From assembly GCA_031285645.1 (NCBI GenBank), contig JAITVU010000218.1, positions 1-9,167 on the forward strand: DNA of 9,167 nucleotides. The letters are read 5' to 3'. The number at the start of each line of letters is the position of its first letter. Within the stretch, counting starts at the first letter, position 1. Origin of the DNA: Oscillospiraceae bacterium. Its GTDB lineage: Bacteria > Bacillota > Clostridia > Oscillospirales > Ruminococcaceae. The notes under the pieces were generated by a model. That model was not told the origin of the DNA. It saw only the letters and a list, made by a program, of their open reading frames with translations, and searched no databases. Below are positions 6,759 to 9,167 of the stretch, in pieces. Made by a program: the position numbers and the translations under genes.

Positions 6759-6763
6759 AATAG

Positions 6764-6767
6764 CTCC
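6764..6767 (-). promoter_or_regulatory. Ribosome binding site favouring the short start of the unknown gene
   Basis: GGAG on the minus strand, 5 nt before the ATG at 6758. The competing ATG at 6929 has only a GGAG about 15 nt away. Confidence 0.4.
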
Positions 6768-6800
6768 AATCATGTCCCGTGATATAGACTCATAATAGGC

Positions 6801-6897
6801 TTGAAACAGCGGCGCTGTTTCAAAACAGGCGGGCTTAACGCTGCGAACGCGTATGTGCGTACAGGCCGCCTTTTGGCGGCGCACGGCCACGGCCGTG
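6801..6897. repeat. Cluster of perfect hairpins between dut and the unknown gene
   Basis: Three inverted repeats are seen. TTGAAACAGC (6801-6810) pairs with GCTGTTTCAA (6814-6823) around GGC. GCCGCC (6865-6870) pairs with GGCGGC (6875-6880) around TTTT. CACGGC (6882-6887) pairs with GCCGTG (6892-6897) around a 4-nt loop. All lie in the 195-bp stretch (6759-6953) that is a spacer if the unknown gene starts at 6758. No T-tract follows. Confidence 0.65.
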
Positions 6898-6953
6898 TCA
6901 ACAAAACCTTGCGGCGAGTTTGTTTCCATACGGCTATCGCGCGACTCCGCTTT

Positions 6954-7394
6954 TCAGCGACCGGAGGAGCCGAAACCGGACGCGCCGCGCGCCGTTTCGC
7001 TCAGGTCCCCGCACTCGACCAATTCCGGCGTTAAAACGGGAGTCAAAACCATCTGGGCAATCCTGTCGCCGTGCCGGACCGTGTAGTCCATATCCGAATG
7101 ATTGGCAAGACCCACCATCAACTCGCCCCTGTAGTCGGAGTCTACTACGCCAACCGCGTTTGCGGGCACAATCCCTGATTTGACGCCGAGTCCGCTGCGT
7201 CCAAATATCAGCGCGACAACGCCGGGATCACCGATGGCGATGGCAATGCCGGTCGGGATCATCAGCCGCCCGCCCGCGGGAATGACGGCGGCGGCGTCAA
7301 GGCAGGCGGCGAGGTCGTAACCGGCGCTGCCCTGTGTGGCGCGCGCGGGCAGGCAGGCGCCAGGCCTCACGCGCATGACTTTTAGTTTATCCAT
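6954..7394 (-). CDS. dut: dUTP diphosphatase (dUTPase)
   Basis: Converts dUTP to dUMP plus pyrophosphate, which keeps uracil out of DNA and supplies dUMP for thymidylate synthesis. The 146-residue protein has the length of trimeric dUTPases and all five motifs in order: I GSAGYDLAA (22-30), II GRSGLG (65-70), III GVVDSDYRGE (82-91) with the catalytic Asp, IV GDRIAQM (109-115), and V RGASGFGSSG (136-145). Motif II has Gly where Pro is common, and motif V has Ser-Ser where Ser-Thr is usual; both look tolerable. The start ATG is preceded by an AAAGGAAAG stretch, with its GG about 11 nt upstream, which is somewhat far. The neighbours are a U32 protein upstream and the SpoIIAA-like protein downstream, with spacers on both sides. 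Confidence 0.96.
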   Translation of the reverse strand: MDKLKVMRVRPGACLPARATQGSAGYDLAACLDAAAVIPAGGRLMIPTGIAIAIGDPGVVALIFGRSGLGVKSGIVPANAVGVVDSDYRGELMVGLANHSDMDYTVRHGDRIAQMVLTPVLTPELVECGDLSETARGASGFGSSGR

Positions 7395-7486
7395 AAAAGT
7401 ACTTTCCTTTCAACTTTCCATCGGCTTCGTAAAGATGGACAAAACGGCGCTGTTAATGACAGGTCAATCGTCCAGAAGGCGCAAAG

Positions 7487-7515
7487 GCAAATCCGCCGAA
7501 GCCGCAAATCCGCCG
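7487..7515. repeat. 12-bp direct repeat at the left edge of the cloverleaf
   Basis: GCAAATCCGCCG occurs at 7487-7498 and again at 7504-7515, a 17-bp period. The outer copy can pair imperfectly with GGATTGC at 7598-7604 on the far side, so the closing stem of the cloverleaf has a second, weaker alternative outside it. Confidence 0.65.
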
Positions 7516-7592
7516 CGCTTAAAAGCGCGGCTCCATCGCGCAGCCCGCTGCGCGATACCCATGGCGGTAAACCGCCATGGGGGATTTGCGGC
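7501..7592. repeat. Cloverleaf-like element: closing stem around three perfect hairpins
   Basis: An 11-bp closing stem pairs GCCGCAAATCC (7501-7511) with GGATTTGCGGC (7582-7592). Inside are three perfect inverted repeats: 7512-7520 with 7523-7531 (arm GCCGCGCTT), 7535-7544 with 7547-7556 (arm ATCGCGCAGC), and 7558-7568 with 7571-7581 (arm CCCATGGCGGT). Allowing minimal loops, only about four bases between the arms stay unpaired (7532-7534 and 7557). The fold is a four-way junction available to ssDNA or to RNA from either strand. It is not a tRNA: the arms are too long, no T-loop or anticodon loop is visible and no CCA end is encoded. It could be a mobile intergenic palindromic repeat or a structured RNA segment. 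Confidence 0.85.
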
Positions 7593-7646
7593 ATTGGGGA
7601 TTGCGCGCCAATACCAGGCTTGCATCTTATCCCGGCTATACCGTCC

Positions 7647-9167
7647 CTAAAGAACTTTCCGGTAATACAGTCCCCGCGTCTTTGGTTGATCGCTCGCGCG
7701 CCCGTCCCTGTATGCGGCCATAATGCCGCGGCATTGATCCGCGCTTTCATGGGTGAAGTACAGCGTGATAAAGTCAAATCCGCGCAGGTCGTCCTTTTTA
7801 TCGGCCAGGTAAAGCGGTGTCATATTGTAAAGCTCGGTGCAGTCCCCAATATTCCCATACCGGAATTTGTTGCCCAGGCGGTCCGTGAGTGCGCCTTGCG
7901 CCCGCCCTTCCGTCCCGGCGGGATTGTTGCGGAAAATCATCAGCGGGATGTAGCCGTAGGCAATGATGCCTGTCGGGATGGCTCCCCCGGTATTTTTAGC
8001 CTGGCCCAGCCCCAGTTCAAAGCTGAGTGTGGCGTCAATTAAGCCCATACCTTGTAACGCTTCGAGGGACAGCGTGTTCGCGATATTAAGCCCGAAGTCG
8101 CCGTGAACATTCAATCCGTGCGCCCGCGCCCTGTGCACAGCGCCCGGATTCCCCGCGACGGCATGCGTCACGCCAAACGCGGCGGCCGCCTTTAACGCGG
8201 CATCCAGCGGCTCTGAGAAGCCAAAAAAGACGCGCGGCAATTCCACAAAAAGCTTTGGCAGCATTTCTGTTTTCAAATCCGCGCCGATCCTGTCCAGTTC
8301 AAAAACCGGCACGATAACCGCCGAGGCGGACCGCACCATTTCGGGCGAAAGCTGAGCAGCGCTCTGAACGCGAACCCTGACAGCGGGGTCTTTATCTAGG
8401 CGTGCGTCTTTTCCCGGCATGTTTTCCATCTTTTTGAATGTGTGCGGGCGTGCCCGGCCCCGCTCGCGCGTCAGCGTCCCGAGTGTTTCGCGCCGCAGGG
8501 CGTTAAGCCCCGATGCGGGAAACGCGAGGCCTTCTTCAATGGCGCAGTCAACAGCGCGCACTTTAAACGGTGTGCCGCCCGTTTTTTCCAGAAGCGCCCT
8601 CGCCCGTTCGGGCGTGATCGGCGCGCTGCGCGCGGTTTCAGGGACAGCGCCGGCTTCAGCCGCCTTATAAAACCCGTCCGTCGCCTCAAGGCGAACCGGC
8701 GACGCGGCCTTTATTTCCAGGGAAAAGTCCACCGGCACGCTTTGCCGTTCACGATCATAAAGCCGTGTGAGTTCTTTCAGCACCGGGCGCGCGGCGGTGA
8801 CGTCCTCTTTTTGCCGCGTACCGAACATGGCGTCGCCGCGCCGCCCCATGTAGTAGCCCTTCGTAAAACCGCCGCGTGAAAAAACGGCGCGCAAGGCGTC
8901 CATGTCGGGCCTTTCCCCCGCGCGCGACTGCACGCAGGCATGCACGGCGGCGGCCACATATTCGGGGCGCTTGAGCCGCCCTTCAATTTTAAGGCTCCGC
9001 ACACCCGCCTTCGAGAGCCCGGCGATCTCCTCCACCAGCGACAGGTCCCTGAGCGACAGGGCATGGGCGCTGCCGCCGGAATCAAAAGGCAGGCGGCAAG
9101 GCGGGGCGCAAAGGCCGCGGTTGCCGCTGCGCCCGCCGATCATGGCGCTGAGGTAACATTGCCCGCT
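7647..9167 (-). CDS. U32-family protein (RlhA/TrhP-like), 5' end missing
   Basis: The open frame continues to the right edge, so the N-terminus is outside the window; 506 residues are visible. They begin SGQCYLSAMIGGRSGNRG, the second part of the U32 signature, followed by LCAPPCR (19-25), SLKIEGRLKRPEYV (58-71) and FSRGGFTKGYY (96-106), all hallmarks of the family. A middle region (about 140-240) matches the position of the DUF3656 insert, and a second barrel-like U32 half follows (about 265-470) with YGYIPLMIFR and LTDRLGNKF. Members are called collagenase-like peptidases, but RlhA and TrhP take part in RNA hydroxylation using cysteine-bound iron-sulfur clusters. Here C4, C20 and C24 remain in the first half. 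The second half has Asn-Asn where 'RNCP' is usual and keeps C443. An ATG at 9143 is internal to the conserved motif and is not the true start. Confidence 0.9.
   Translation of the reverse strand, partial: SGQCYLSAMIGGRSGNRGLCAPPCRLPFDSGGSAHALSLRDLSLVEEIAGLSKAGVRSLKIEGRLKRPEYVAAAVHACVQSRAGERPDMDALRAVFSRGGFTKGYYMGRRGDAMFGTRQKEDVTAARPVLKELTRLYDRERQSVPVDFSLEIKAASPVRLEATDGFYKAAEAGAVPETARSAPITPERARALLEKTGGTPFKVRAVDCAIEEGLAFPASGLNALRRETLGTLTRERGRARPHTFKKMENMPGKDARLDKDPAVRVRVQSAAQLSPEMVRSASAVIVPVFELDRIGADLKTEMLPKLFVELPRVFFGFSEPLDAALKAAAAFGVTHAVAGNPGAVHRARAHGLNVHGDFGLNIANTLSLEALQGMGLIDATLSFELGLGQAKNTGGAIPTGIIAYGYIPLMIFRNNPAGTEGRAQGALTDRLGNKFRYGNIGDCTELYNMTPLYLADKKDDLRGFDFITLYFTHESADQCRGIMAAYRDGRASDQPKTRGLYYRKVL

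Larger units (their letters stand above)
7395..7646. other. Spacer between the U32 gene and dut
   Basis: This 252-bp non-coding stretch is mostly occupied by the cloverleaf-like inverted-repeat element at 7501-7592 and its partial flanking duplications. An open frame of 131 codons crosses it on the minus strand, but it overlaps the ends of both real genes, has no ribosome binding site and resembles no known family. I found no promoter with both boxes for dut: a TTGACC on the minus strand lacks a partner -10. Confidence 0.6.

Noticed and set aside
7501..7592. Reading the cloverleaf as a tRNA gene
   Set aside because: Stems of 9-11 bp with 2-4 nt loops leave no anticodon loop or T-loop, and the invariant tRNA bases are absent.
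7382..7777. 131-codon minus-strand frame across the U32-dut spacer
   Set aside because: It overlaps the ends of both flanking genes in another frame, passes through the cloverleaf palindromes, and resembles no family.

Overview
The window is 9.2 kb of chromosomal DNA with every credible gene on the minus strand. It reads as a moderately high-GC, Gram-positive, rod-shaped member of the Clostridia. The basis is the gene set (maf, mreB, mreC, mreD, a class B PBP2), the style of the proteins and purine-rich Shine-Dalgarno sites. The exact lineage is an inference; there is no rRNA or other marker here.

Read in the direction of transcription (from high to low coordinates), the order is as follows. 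First comes a U32-family protein whose start lies outside the window (7647 to the right edge), then a dUTPase gene (dut, 6954-7394). A small protein of unknown function with a SpoIIAA-like look follows (6363-6758), then the nucleotide pyrophosphatase gene maf (5486-6049). A clear sigma-A-type promoter with a leader of about 230 nt precedes the cell-elongation cluster mreB (4101-5108), mreC (3191-4033), mreD (2670-3194) and mrdA/PBP2 (471-2594). Last is the first part of a YgjP-like (DUF45) metallopeptidase gene that runs off the left edge (1-235).

The mre-PBP2 block encodes the core of the elongasome. MreB is the actin-like filament, MreC the coiled-coil periplasm-facing scaffold, MreD the membrane partner, and PBP2 the transpeptidase that crosslinks side-wall peptidoglycan. 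The mreC/mreD junction overlaps (GTGA), so these two are probably translationally coupled. Maf and Dut are nucleotide-pool housecleaning enzymes. The U32 protein probably belongs to the RlhA/TrhP-type RNA hydroxylation group, not to true proteases.

The coding content is mostly conserved housekeeping. The unexplained material is in the spacers, which are rich in perfect inverted repeats with 2-4 nt loops. The most striking one (7501-7592) is an 11-bp closing stem that encloses three perfect hairpins, giving a four-way, cloverleaf-like fold. A run of four abutting hairpins lies at 267-351, and another cluster at 6801-6897. No classic hairpin-plus-T-tract terminator was found anywhere in the window.
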